NCBI GenBank assembly: GCA_949130485.1
Contig: OX422204.1
Span: forward strand, 6,622,620 to 6,686,619
Reading direction: 5' to 3'
From: Agelas oroides
Taxonomy: Eukaryota > Porifera > Demospongiae > Agelasida > Agelasidae
Length of the DNA: 64,000 nt
The notes under the pieces are model-generated. The model had not been told where the DNA came from, searched no databases, and worked only from the letters and a program-made list of their open reading frames with translations. The position numbers and the translations under genes were made by a program. Below, in pieces: positions 54,859 to 64,000 of this stretch; the stretch's first letter is position 1; each line of letters opens with the position of its first letter.

Positions 54859-55104
54859 TGTCACGGAAAAATTGTTCCGTTAAAAAAAATGTTCCGGGCG
54901 GATCAAAATTGCTGGAATACCGATCCCCCCGGAACAATTTTTCCTGAAAAGGGTGATCCGCACGTGGAAAATTGATCCGGAAGTAAATACGTACCGCGAA
55001 GCGCATAACCTACTGACCTAGCGGATCGGTAGCTGTCAAACCCGCCATAAAACGAACGAAATGGCACCTAGGGTGTTGTGTCTCGTCGTTTTCGAGCCAG
55101 CAGG

Positions 55105-57859
55105 ATGGACCACGAAAGTGCAGACGAGAGGGATGCGGACTTAGTCGAACAAGCCTACCGATACCTTACGGAGAGGAGGTATCCAAATGGTGCGACAGAG
55201 AACAGGAAGCGAGCCATTAGAAACAAGGCAAAGAGATTCATTATCAAGGATGGAGAATTGTTCTATAAGAAGAAGCAAAAGGAGAAGGTGAGGCGGTTGA
55301 AACCATAGGTGCTGTAGTAAATTTTCCAATTAATGCCTACCCACCATGCATACAGGGAGAAGTGCTGCTGCGGTTTATCCAAAGTAAGGAAGAACAGAAG
55401 AAAGTTCTTCATGCATGCCATGTGGACCCCACTGCTGGTCACCTTGGAAAGTCAAAGACTTTATACAAGATCAAGGAACGCTTCATGTGGCATGGAGTAG
55501 TGAAAGACGTCCAGGATATGGTATGTAGTTCAATTTTGTGTTTGTATTTTTGATGTAGTTACTGAATGATAGTATTTCCTTCCATTTTAATAGATTTCAA
55601 CCTGCGATGTATGTCAACGAATGAACAGAAAAATGACCACTGGTGTCCCAGAGCTACATCCCATTGCAGTAAAGTCACCATGGCATCAGCTTGGAATTGA
55701 TTTTGTGGGCCCCTTGACACCACCCGCTGAGGATGGTAGCCGGTACATCCTCACACTAAGTGACTACTTCACAAAGTGGGTTGAAGCTGTTCCAACACCC
55801 GACAAATCTGCCAATGGAGTTGCAGCAGCTCTATTCAAGGTAATTGTTTCTTATGTGCAAGCTTTGATGAAGAGTAAGCTCTCTTTTGTAATTAGGCTCA
55901 TGTGATTAAATGTCTGTAAATTTTTTTCTGTGTCAACAGATTTTCATGCGGATGGGCCTTCCTCAGGTGGTAGTGTCCGACCAGGGCCGAGAATTTAACA
56001 ACCAGTTGGATACAGAAATGATGACTCTGCTTGGCATTAATCGACGTCTGACAACTGCTTATCATCCACAGGTAATGTAAATCTAATCTGTAATTCATTA
56101 AGTACATGTATAAAGTTTGTTGCAGCGATGTGCTATAATTATGGCTTCAGTGTAGTTAGTAATTCATGTTTGATTTAGCTATGCTACTGTTTTCTCTGAC
56201 TCCTACATTTGACTCTGTATTCATCTTTATTTTTAGGCTAATGGACTTGATGAGCGGTACAATCAGACCCTACAAAATATGCTTGTCAAGGTCACAGAGT
56301 CAAAGAAGGAAGCCTGGAGTTCATATTTAGACACATGTGTTTTTGCCTATAACACATCAAGGCATGAATCGAGCAAGTTTAGCCCTTTCGAGCTCATGTT
56401 TGGACGCAGAGCTACGCTACCAATCGATATTGAGTTACGCAAAGCGGGTCCAGAAGAAATGCTCAGGAAGCACCTTGATGATGTACCTGTAAATGAGCTT
56501 GATGACTTCACCAGGTTACAGAATGAACGACAGAAGCGCTTGGAGGAGGCAAAGGCAAACATCCTTGCAGCACAAGAAAAGCAAAAAGATCACTATGACA
56601 GGAAACATGCCTGTCCAGAGTGCTATCAGGTGGATGCATTGGTGCTCAAAAAAGATTTCCTTCGAAAGAAGCGTAAAGGAGGAAAGCTTGACCATCGTTA
56701 CGTGGGCCCCTATAAGATCCTCAAGATTCTTCCAAAGGGTACATATCTCCTGCAACTCGTTGCCAACTCAGAGGTGGTGGTGAGAGTGACTGGTTCCCAC
56801 TTGAAGCCCTACAATGAACCTGCTCATGATGCTGGGAATGAGCCACCTGCTGGTAATGCCAAGACTAACACCTCAGCTGATTCCCTAGGCTGCCTGTCAC
56901 CAGGTGCAGACCATCTAATGTCACCTGATGCCAAGACCAGCAGCCAGTCATTGTCCACCATTGATTCCCTAGGGTCTCCAAATGCTTGCTCCACGCCTAA
57001 CCACCTTAGCAGTAGTCTACTTCAGGCAGGGAACACCAAGCAAAATGCCATTGATGCAGACAAAGAACGTAAGACAAAACAGAAGAAAATTAAGCCTTGG
57101 ATTGTGGAGCTGTGCCTGAACGAAGTTGACAAAAGTGAACTTCTGAACGGAGACTGGCTCACTGACAAGCACATGAGTGCTGTCAATACTTTGCTCCATA
57201 AACAGCATCCAACACAAGCTGGTCTGCAGGATCCTGTTCTTCTTTCTGAAAAACAGATATGGACATCACAGCCACAAGACTTTGTCCAGGTGATCAACAT
57301 CTGCAGAAAGCACTGGGTGTGTGCCTCAAATGTCAACTGCTCACCTGGCGTTGTTGATGTCTATGACAGCCTCCCAGCTTGCATGACAAAGGCAGCCCTT
57401 ACAAAGCTGAAGGAGCAGCTAGCCGTCATTTTGCACACAAGTGACTGGGAGTTCGAGATCCGACTCATTGATGTTCAGCATCAGTCAGGAGCATCTGACT
57501 GTAGCCTCTTTGCGGTTGCTTTCGCCCAGGTTCTATGTGCTGGGCTAGATCCCCACCTGACCACATTCGACCAGAAGAGCATGCGGGAGCATTTATGTTC
57601 TTCATTTGAGGACGGAGAGCTCTTGCCATTTCCCCTTGCACAGAGACAGAGGCGACTGGGGAGGAGAAGAGTCATGCGGAAGCAGAAGGTTCCAGTCTAT
57701 TGTTCCTGCAGACTGCCCTGGAACAAAAAGGACGATGTCAGAGGACCACTTGTCTCATGCCACATTTGCAACGAGTGGTTTCATCGAGACTGCGAAGACA
57801 TTCCAGACATAGTTTTTGATCAAGCTGACTATGTATGGCTATGTCACAACTGCAGTTAA
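55105..57859 (+). CDS. Ginger transposase: H2C2 zinc finger, DDE integrase, GPY/F, Ulp1 protease, PHD finger (782 aa, five exons)
   Basis: Exons 55105-55287, 55356-55520, 55594-55839, 55940-56071 and 56237-57859; all introns are phase 0 with GT-AG ends. It should bind the inverted ends and carry out strand transfer in the nucleus. Seen: H2C2 finger (H83, H90, C120, C123); catalytic D152 (GIDFVGPL), D212 (VVSDQGREF) and E248 (GLDERYNQ), spacing D-35-E; integrase tail with GPY at 399-401; Ser/Thr-rich linker; Ulp1-like protease with H601 (HWVCAS), D619 (VYDS) and C664 (SDCSLFA); PHD finger 731-782 ending CHNC. The ATG at 55105 is the first in frame; an upstream ATG at 55061 is out of frame. The role of the protease (perhaps SUMO or ubiquitin-like removal) is inference. 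Confidence 0.92.
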
Positions 57860-57939
57860 GTTTATTTTTGATTAAAGTTATTATAATAGTTGTTATGGTT
57901 AAATTGGCAGGGGGGATCGATTTTCCATGGTAGGATCAG

Positions 57940-58008
57940 TTTTTTCAGGCAAAAGTGATCTGGGGGATCAAAAATTTCGATCCCCCAGATCACTTTTGCC
58001 TGAAAAAA
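57940..58008. repeat. Perfect 30-bp hairpin near the Ginger 3' end
   Basis: Arm 57940-57969 (TTTTTTCAGGCAAAAGTGAT...) is the exact inverse of 57979-58008 with a 9-base loop. The left end has similar but weaker GATCC-rich inverted words (54899-54980). Likely transposase-binding or end-recognition sequence, and it may also end transcription. Confidence 0.9.
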
Positions 58009-58059
58009 ATGATCCCCCCGGATCAATTTTGGGGGGATCATTTTTTCCGTGACAGGCCT

Positions 58060-58490
58060 GCTAATAGCGACATCCTGCGTGCCACTCATCATGTCTCTGA
58101 TATCATTTAAGATAAAGGTGTACCAGAATACAGATTCAATATTTTAAAATGCATATTAATAAAGCGTTAACTGTCCCTCCAGTCCAGTTTGATGTCTAAG
58201 TAGCTAATCAACTAGGCTACACTCTCCATTCTTAAAAATTTCAAAGTGTGCTTTTTTTCTTTGAGCATAGCTCCTTTTATTGAGGAGGCTGCATTGCTCT
58301 GGCTTCAAACTGAAGGGATTTTCCTCTTCGTCCATGCCAACTCTTCAGATGGTTGCTAGTTCCACTGAATAGCAGTTGAAATACTCAACAATGCCATTGA
58401 TTTGGTCCGGAGCTTCATGTTGCAGACCTTGACACACTACATGAAGTTAACAGGATCTGTCATATTAGCTATATACAACAAAAACTTTTG
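58060..58490. other. No gene seen
   Basis: AT-rich spacer right of the Ginger element. No coding or repeat structure recognised. Confidence 0.5.
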
Positions 58491-58494
58491 GTGG

Positions 58495-58640
58495 AGTTGA
58501 TTTCGTGGGAAGTTGATTATGTGGGAAGTTGATCTGGTGGGAGTTGATTTCGTGGGAAGTTGATTTCGTGGGAAGTTGATCTGGTGGGAGTTGATCTCGT
58601 GGGAAGTTGATTTCGTGGGAGTTGATTTGATTTCATTCAG
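58495..58640. repeat. GTTGATTTCGTGGGAA minisatellite
   Basis: About nine imperfect units of GTTGATTTCGTGGGAA / GTTGATCTGGTGGGA, 14-17 bases each. A single pair of such units is seen at about 49986-50020. Confidence 0.85.
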
Positions 58641-58659
58641 TGAGAGTTAGTTCAGTCTG

Positions 58660-59055
58660 GCAGTGAGAGTTGGTGGTTTTCTGGCTGTCGGGCAGAGCAC
58701 TAGCGGCTCAAGCCAGAGGTGTCCTGGGTTCAACTCCTGGCGACTGCTGGCCTTTTCACTTTCCTCTATTTCCATCTAAATTCCTTTATTTCCAGCGTGA
58801 GGCAAGATGCTCTGAGCATTTAGAGTGAGAAAACCACTCAGCATGGGTTCTTTCCTGGTGGAGAGAATTTTCCGGTCTAGAGTTCTGACGGCACATTCTG
58901 AGTGGCTGCCAGGTGTGTGACTGAGGCATTCAGTACCACCTGTGCAGTAGGATTGTGAGGGTTGGTGGTTGTCCGGCTGTCGTGGCTCACTGGCAGAGCA
59001 CTGGCGGCTTAAGCCAGAGGTGTCCTGGGTTCGACTCCCGGCAACTGCCGCAGTC
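58660..59055 (+). mobile_element. Two head-to-tail tRNA-like SINE units, about 310 bp apart
   Basis: tRNA-like cores at about 58675-58745 and 58985-59050. The second has A box TGGCTCACTGGCAGAGC, an anticodon-like stem CTGGC/GCCAG and a perfect B box GGTTCGACTCC; the acceptor stem is imperfect. Between them lies a body starting GGCCTTTTCACTTTCCTCTA. The second core is followed by an eight-T tract, an RNA polymerase III terminator. The body before the core is shared with 2605-2710. Confidence 0.6.
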
Positions 59056-59504
59056 TTTTTTTTAACTTACAGTATGCAATGCCTGTTGTTGCATAAATCA
59101 CCAAAAATAAAAATGCAAAAAGCATGTGTGGTCATGTATGTAGTTGACACTTAGCTTTGAATATATTAATATCTTGTTGATTTATTTACCACCTGTTACT
59201 ATGGCAGTGTGGAAATTCATGCCATGTATAAAATCTATACAAACTCTATTGACCCTTGTGGTTAAATTACAAAGCAATACACATTTTATATTGGCACTTA
59301 TGGTGGAAAAAAACGCGCCATTTCCTGCCTTTACTATGCATGTTGTAGTTAGTTGATTTGGTGTTTCCATAGAATCCTGGCCACACACAACCTGACGTGG
59401 AAATAGCCGCGAAGGAAGTGAAGACTGTTTGCGCTGCGAAGAAGGGCGTACCTCACAAAAGGCCCGAAGCCATACAATAACACCCGGCGGCGCGCATTGT
59501 AAAC
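59056..59504. promoter_or_regulatory. Upstream region of the repeat-protein gene
   Basis: AT-rich up to about 59340, then a CpG-containing stretch (59390-59500, with CCCGGCGGCGCGCATT just before the ATG). No TATA box seen. Likely the promoter and 5' UTR by position. Confidence 0.4.
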
Positions 59505-62500
59505 ATGGCTGGATTTGTTCGCTGTCTACTGGTTTTCGTTTTGATTTTGCAGTTCACAGCCATTTCTCTGGGCCAGAGTAAGTCGGACTGATGTGATAAG
59601 AGTGTGGGAGAGTGTGCTGGGGGGGCGCAGAGGCAGCTACTACAAATATTAAAGGGGGCGGGGCTCTTACAAATTGGCGCGCTGATGCTATGTGGTGACC
59701 ATACGTGTAGCTTATAGCCCTCGAGCACATGCTCAAACTGAACAGTGCGGAAGCTAAATTTGAAATGTGAGAGAACCCTCAAAGGGTCGTTACTGCCATA
59801 TCCTGGATAATGGAGTATGAAACAGCTCGTGTACAATGCTCATGTGCCACTGAGGTAACAATTATAAGCCACTGAAGTCTTGATGACTTTGTAAATAAAT
59901 AATTATTGTGACTTTTTAGTAATATATTAGTAGCATGATAAAAGTCACATCTACAGGTAACCAAGCCCAGTCAAGTAATAGACATATGTACGTCACTTAT
60001 GGCCCTTCTCCCTCTCACCCCCTCACACTCACACTCACACACACTCTCACAGCTCTGGTACTCAGCAGCTGGTTGCTAGACCTTGATGAAGGCAGCCTCA
60101 CTCTCTCTGCCTCTGGTGTGCCTGGCACAGACCACAGCGCACTGGACTGCACGAAGTTCACTCTTGTAAACCAGAGGTAAGCCAAGAGGTTAAGGGAACT
60201 ATTGGGACTTTTAAGCCCCAAAGAGAGGACTAGAGCCTCTCCTCACAACCCTCTCTTCTCCAAACCAAAGTTAGAGGCTAGAAAGGGCCTAAAATTATGG
60301 GTTAGTTGCATTTGTCAGGATAGTTGAATCTAGCTGCAGCAAATGTTAGACCTTTGAGCAATCAGGTCACTAACTACACACGCTGTGATAAATTAAATTT
60401 GTACGAGTCACATTCTACTGTGCTACCATGATACCGTTTATCCCTTCCTGTTTTCCATTCTACATTTAGTCTAAGGTGGGTTAGGGGGCGTCTACTCAAT
60501 TATAGATAACAGTCTCCGTCTCCCAGTCACCCCAACACAGCTGATGAAGCCTGGTATTAGCTAGCTCTTCTGTTTTCCTGGCTCATGATGTTATGTTTCT
60601 AATTATCTCTGACAAAGCTGAAAATGCACTCTGACATTGAATACAGACATATTCCCTCCCCCTCCATTGTTTTCTAATCTTGTCCTTCACTTTAGATCTA
60701 ACAATCCCCAATCATCCTTAACCCTCACTGGATGCAATAATATACAACGATCAGGAACAGTAGGGGTTAAATTCTTCCTAACTGAGTCAGACCTGAGGGC
60801 ACTGCAACTTGACCGTAACCTTGGCACTTCAAATACTAACAGCTATCTCACTGTAGCACCTGGAAATGGGTTTAGAGCGCAAGGGACGACAAACGAACTT
60901 AGGACTTACACCTCTCTTCAAGCCATACAGACATCTAGCTATACACCAGACACGACTAGACCTCGAGTCCAGGAAAATGGGTTTGTTGAATTTGATTTGG
61001 ATTCAGGGCAGTTTACAATTGCATTTGATGAACCAGTTGACATTACTTCCATCGTGGTTCCAGCTACTCTTAGGTTCCAGCACCACTCGGATGTCAGCCT
61101 CAGCGTTGATGCATTTGAAGTGCGGTCACTCTCCTGTCCAGGTTGTCCCGATGGGGAAAACATGACATTCACTCTCCCGCGAGAAGAGCTGAATCGTCTC
61201 AAGCTAACACCTCGAGTGTGCACCTCTGCTGCAACCTGCTGGCTTACAATTCTCTCACCGGGTAACTTTATCCGTGACATGGCTGGAAATGCAGTTGTTC
61301 AGCTGCCTAACGGCCTTCGAACACCCTCACGTTACCTTGGTAACTTTGTTGACGATACCACCGGGCCTCTTTTGGAGTTTTTCACTCTCAATCTGACATC
61401 ACGAGAACTTATTCTCATGTTTGATGAGCCCATTGATTCATCCAGCTTTGATATCACTGGTATCACGGTCCAGGGGGGGCGTGGTGTGGCGGACGAGTCA
61501 CTGTACTACCGACTCTCCTCAAGCACTCCGCAATCAGGAGACGGAGTTGAAATGCGTATTCTTCTCTCAGATGCAGACGTGAACGCTCTACAGTCTCGTC
61601 CCCTCGTTGCAACCGCTCAGTCGAACACCTTCCTTTCTCTAGACCCAAGAACCGTGGTTGACCTCTCTTATCAAGCAAACCCAGCCCAAGCAATCTCCAA
61701 CACAAGTGCCATACAAGCATCCATGCACATGATTGACGTAGCACCACCAGAGATCAGGGCGTTTGATTTAGATTTCAACACCAACACAATGACATTGGTG
61801 TTCAGCGAGCCTGTCCTGGTCAGTAGTCTCAACCTCGGTCAATTGGTGCTCCAATCCTCTCGTCTTGGGGAGGTGAGCCGACGTTTGGGTGGAGGGCAGG
61901 TGCATCCGACTGCGCTAGATGCCTCAGCCGAAGTGATATTTACACTGACAAATCCTGATGCTACTTTTTTAGAAGTTAGGGATGACATTGCGTCCAGTGA
62001 AACCAATACCTACCTTTCTGCCATGGCCGGACTGGCCGAGGACACAAATGCTGTCTCAAGCGTCCAAGTGCCCACATCTGAAGCCATACGAGTGAGGAAC
62101 TTTATCCGAGATACTTCTGCGCCAAGTGTCATCAACTTTGCCCTTGACACAAACTCTGGAGAGATGGTGGTCACCTTCAACGATGTCATCAACGCCTCTA
62201 CGTTTGACGTCAGCGCAGTGACGCTTCAGAGTGCTATCTATCGTGTTCCTATGCAGTGGCACACTCTGAGCCAAAGTTCCTCCAGTCATTCCTTCAACAA
62301 TGGATTCGGAGTGACCATCTTCCTTGGCATGGATGACCTGAATCGAGTTAAACAAATTCGGAACCTTGCAACTAGCAGAGACAATACTTACCTAACTGTG
62401 GCCGCCACTATTGCAGATGACGTGAATGGGGAGGACACAATTGCAGTCACAGACGGAAAATCACTCCAAGTTAGCGCCTTCACTGGTGATACCACAAGGC

Positions 62501-64000
62501 CAGTTGTGGAGGACTGGACTCTTGAAATGGACAGCGGACAGATCATCCTTACATTCTCAGAAACTGTCGACATTCGGACACTTCAACCTTCCGAGATTAC
62601 AATCCAAGTGGCGAGAAGCACCACTGATTCCTACCCTCTCACAGATTTTAGTGCCCTGATCCCTCCAGATGCTGACTATCGGTTTGCAATCCAGCTAGCC
62701 GAGGCAGACGCGAACTTTATCAAAGCACACACTGGTTTAGGGACCTCACAAGACAACTCCTATCTCACGATCTCTGCAGCTGCAATTGCTGACACAAGCT
62801 CAAACGCTGTAGTTGCAATACTAAATGGACAGGCACTACAAGCTGGGACATTTGTCTCAGATGGCTTAAGTCCGGTTCTTCGATCGTTCTCCCTGGATTT
62901 GAACTCGGGTCTTCTTCGACTTACTTTTGACGAGACAGTGTACGCTGGGTCCTTCAATGTGTCTGCGCTTGCCCTCGTGAACAGAGGAACACGTCCCAAC
63001 TCAAGGCATGTCCCTATTAATAGCACACCCTCAACCACAAACAGTAGCGTAATGGTCGTAACTCTAGCAAAAACTGACCTGGATGCCATTAAAGCCATCA
63101 CTGATCTAGCTACCACACTGAGTGACACCTTTCTTACCGCTGACTCGTTCGCTGTGCGTGATATGAATGACAATCTCTTGACGGAAATCACCAGTGATGC
63201 AGCTGTCCAAGCATCCATGTACACCCAAGATACGACCCCACCCCAACTTGAAAGCTTCTCACTCAATTTGAGTTCAGAAGAAATTGTGCTGACATTTTCT
63301 GAAACAGTTCAAGTTAGCAGCCTCGATCCCACTCAGATTACCATCCAACAGCTACCTAGCAGGTTGGGCAGAACCATCACTCTCAGCGGTGGGACCACCT
63401 CCCAAGGAAACGCAGCAGTTGTCACGTTACGCCTAACAGAGGAGGACGCTAATGCTCTAAAACTCTACCGCGACATTGCCACTTTAACGAGCAATACCTT
63501 CATTTCTCTGACTCCCAATACCATCCGGGATCCAGCTAGCAATTTACTAGTGGCCGTACCCTCCACTAATGCCAGACGGGTGAACGTACTTACCCAAGAC
63601 ACCGTCTCCCCACGGCTAGTTAGTTTTAGTCTTGACTTGAACCAGACAACGCTTTCACTGACGTTTGATGAAACTATTGACTCTAGTACTTTCAGTATCA
63701 TCAGCGTGGGGCTACAAGACAGGATGACGAATCCTACACAATCTGTCCGATTGGGCGCTCGGAGTACGACTCAGAGTACGGATGGTACCGTGTTCATGAT
63801 ACGCCTCTCTGCAGATGACTTTAATGCAATCTCGGCCATGTTCCCCCTTGCTACCATGGAAACCAACACCTACCTTACCCTACTACCTGCAACAGTGCTG
63901 GACACAAACGGAAATCCTAGCATTGAAGTACCAACTAACAACGCACTCAGAATTACTAGCCACACGGCTGACACAACCCGACCATCACTCAGTGCTTTCG
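59505..64000 (+). CDS. Secreted or surface protein of ~125-aa Ig-like (SbsA/Big_5-like) repeats, 5' part
   Basis: Exons 59505-59577, 60053-60176 and 60696 to beyond 64000; phases agree and the last exon is open to the window edge, giving 1,167 residues so far. Signal peptide 1-23 (MAGFVRCLLVFVLILQF...). Then about nine tandem modules. Module starts are marked by DTTRP/DDTTGP/DVAPP/DTSAP/DTTPP-type words at 60949, 61354, 61735, 62110, 62488, 62860, 63229, 63598 and 63970, spaced 369-405 bases. Each module has F.LDL.SG...LTF.E.V..S.F near its start and L...D...I......LAT....TYLT near its end. The pattern resembles bacterial-type Ig-like domains of S-layer and adhesion proteins. Probably extracellular adhesion or matrix; total length and any membrane anchor are not visible. 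Confidence 0.88.
60177..60695. other. Intron 2 of the repeat-protein gene
   Basis: Opens GTAAGC and ends TTCACTTTAG. No repeat or nested gene seen. Intron 1 (59578-60052) opens GTAAGT and ends in a CA/CT-rich tract with ACAG. Confidence 0.8.

Larger units (their letters stand above)
54859..58054 (+). mobile_element. Apparently complete Ginger-type DNA transposon
   Basis: 3,196 bp. Left end TGTCACGGAAAAATTG and inverted right end TGTCACGGAAAAAATG, flanked by GGCC at 54855-54858 and 58055-58058 (4-bp duplication). It encodes an integrase-like transposase with introns and no reverse transcriptase, so it is a cut-and-paste element and not a retroelement. TGT-type ends, 4-bp duplications and extra Ulp1/PHD domains are established features of Ginger elements. 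Coding exons, triads and splice sites all look whole and the ends match well, so the insertion is young and possibly still competent (inference). Confidence 0.93.

Noticed and set aside
54859-58054. LTR retrotransposon (because of the Gypsy-like integrase)
   Set aside because: There is no reverse transcriptase or LTR; the ends are inverted repeats with a 4-bp duplication, which fits a Ginger DNA transposon.

Overview
The window looks like eukaryotic nuclear DNA from an invertebrate metazoan, most likely a sponge (inference). The metazoan evidence is direct: a TGF-beta type I receptor kinase with GS box and three-finger ectodomain, genes with short exons and GT-AG introns, and many microsatellites, minisatellites and small DNA transposons. 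The sponge assignment rests on overall style and the lineage-specific gene families, not on a marker gene.

Left third (about 1-19,830, minus strand): one large host gene, a type I receptor Ser/Thr kinase, can be assembled from seven phase-compatible exons. Its signal-peptide exon is at 19,747-19,822 and its kinase exons run off the left edge. Its introns, above all the ~13 kb intron 1, are filled with tandem repeats (17, 73, 31, 54, 31 and 29 bp units), miniature inverted-repeat elements, a tRNA-like SINE and a convincing hammerhead ribozyme motif with a palindromic helix III, of the kind known from Penelope-like retroelements.

Middle (about 20,000-51,300): a 33-bp minisatellite; possible small exons of unknown genes; a 5'-truncated CR1/Jockey-type LINE with an 833-codon open frame, inserted in the fossil of a transposon-type Ulp1-PHD coding region that also carries a hAT-type MITE with an 8-bp duplication. 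Then come three dispersed minus-strand paralogues (29.6, 37.0 and 48.1 kb) encoding small secreted proteins with 14 conserved cysteines, a signal peptide and a hydrophobic C-terminus suggesting GPI anchoring. The third lies in a tandem segmental duplication whose left unit kept only the first codons. Between the second and third paralogues a 180-bp satellite (17 units, a three-unit higher-order repeat of 539 bp) sits in a 5.8-kb interval bounded by inverted CACAGAAAAAAA ends.

Right part (about 51,300-64,000): an apparently whole Ginger-type DNA transposon (54,859-58,054) with terminal inverted repeats, a 4-bp GGCC target duplication and a five-exon gene for a 782-aa protein (H2C2 zinc finger, DDE integrase core, GPY/F motif, Ulp1-like protease, PHD finger). 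It is followed by tandem tRNA-like SINE units and by the start of a long secreted or surface protein made of ~125-aa repeats resembling Ig-like (SbsA/Big_5-like) modules, which runs off the right edge.

A recurrent theme is one class of miniature palindromes ending in TAG(T/C)CT...AG(A/G)CTA and flanked by 9-bp duplications. Seven are well supported here (three with perfect inserts in sites whose empty form is visible in a paralogous copy elsewhere in the window).
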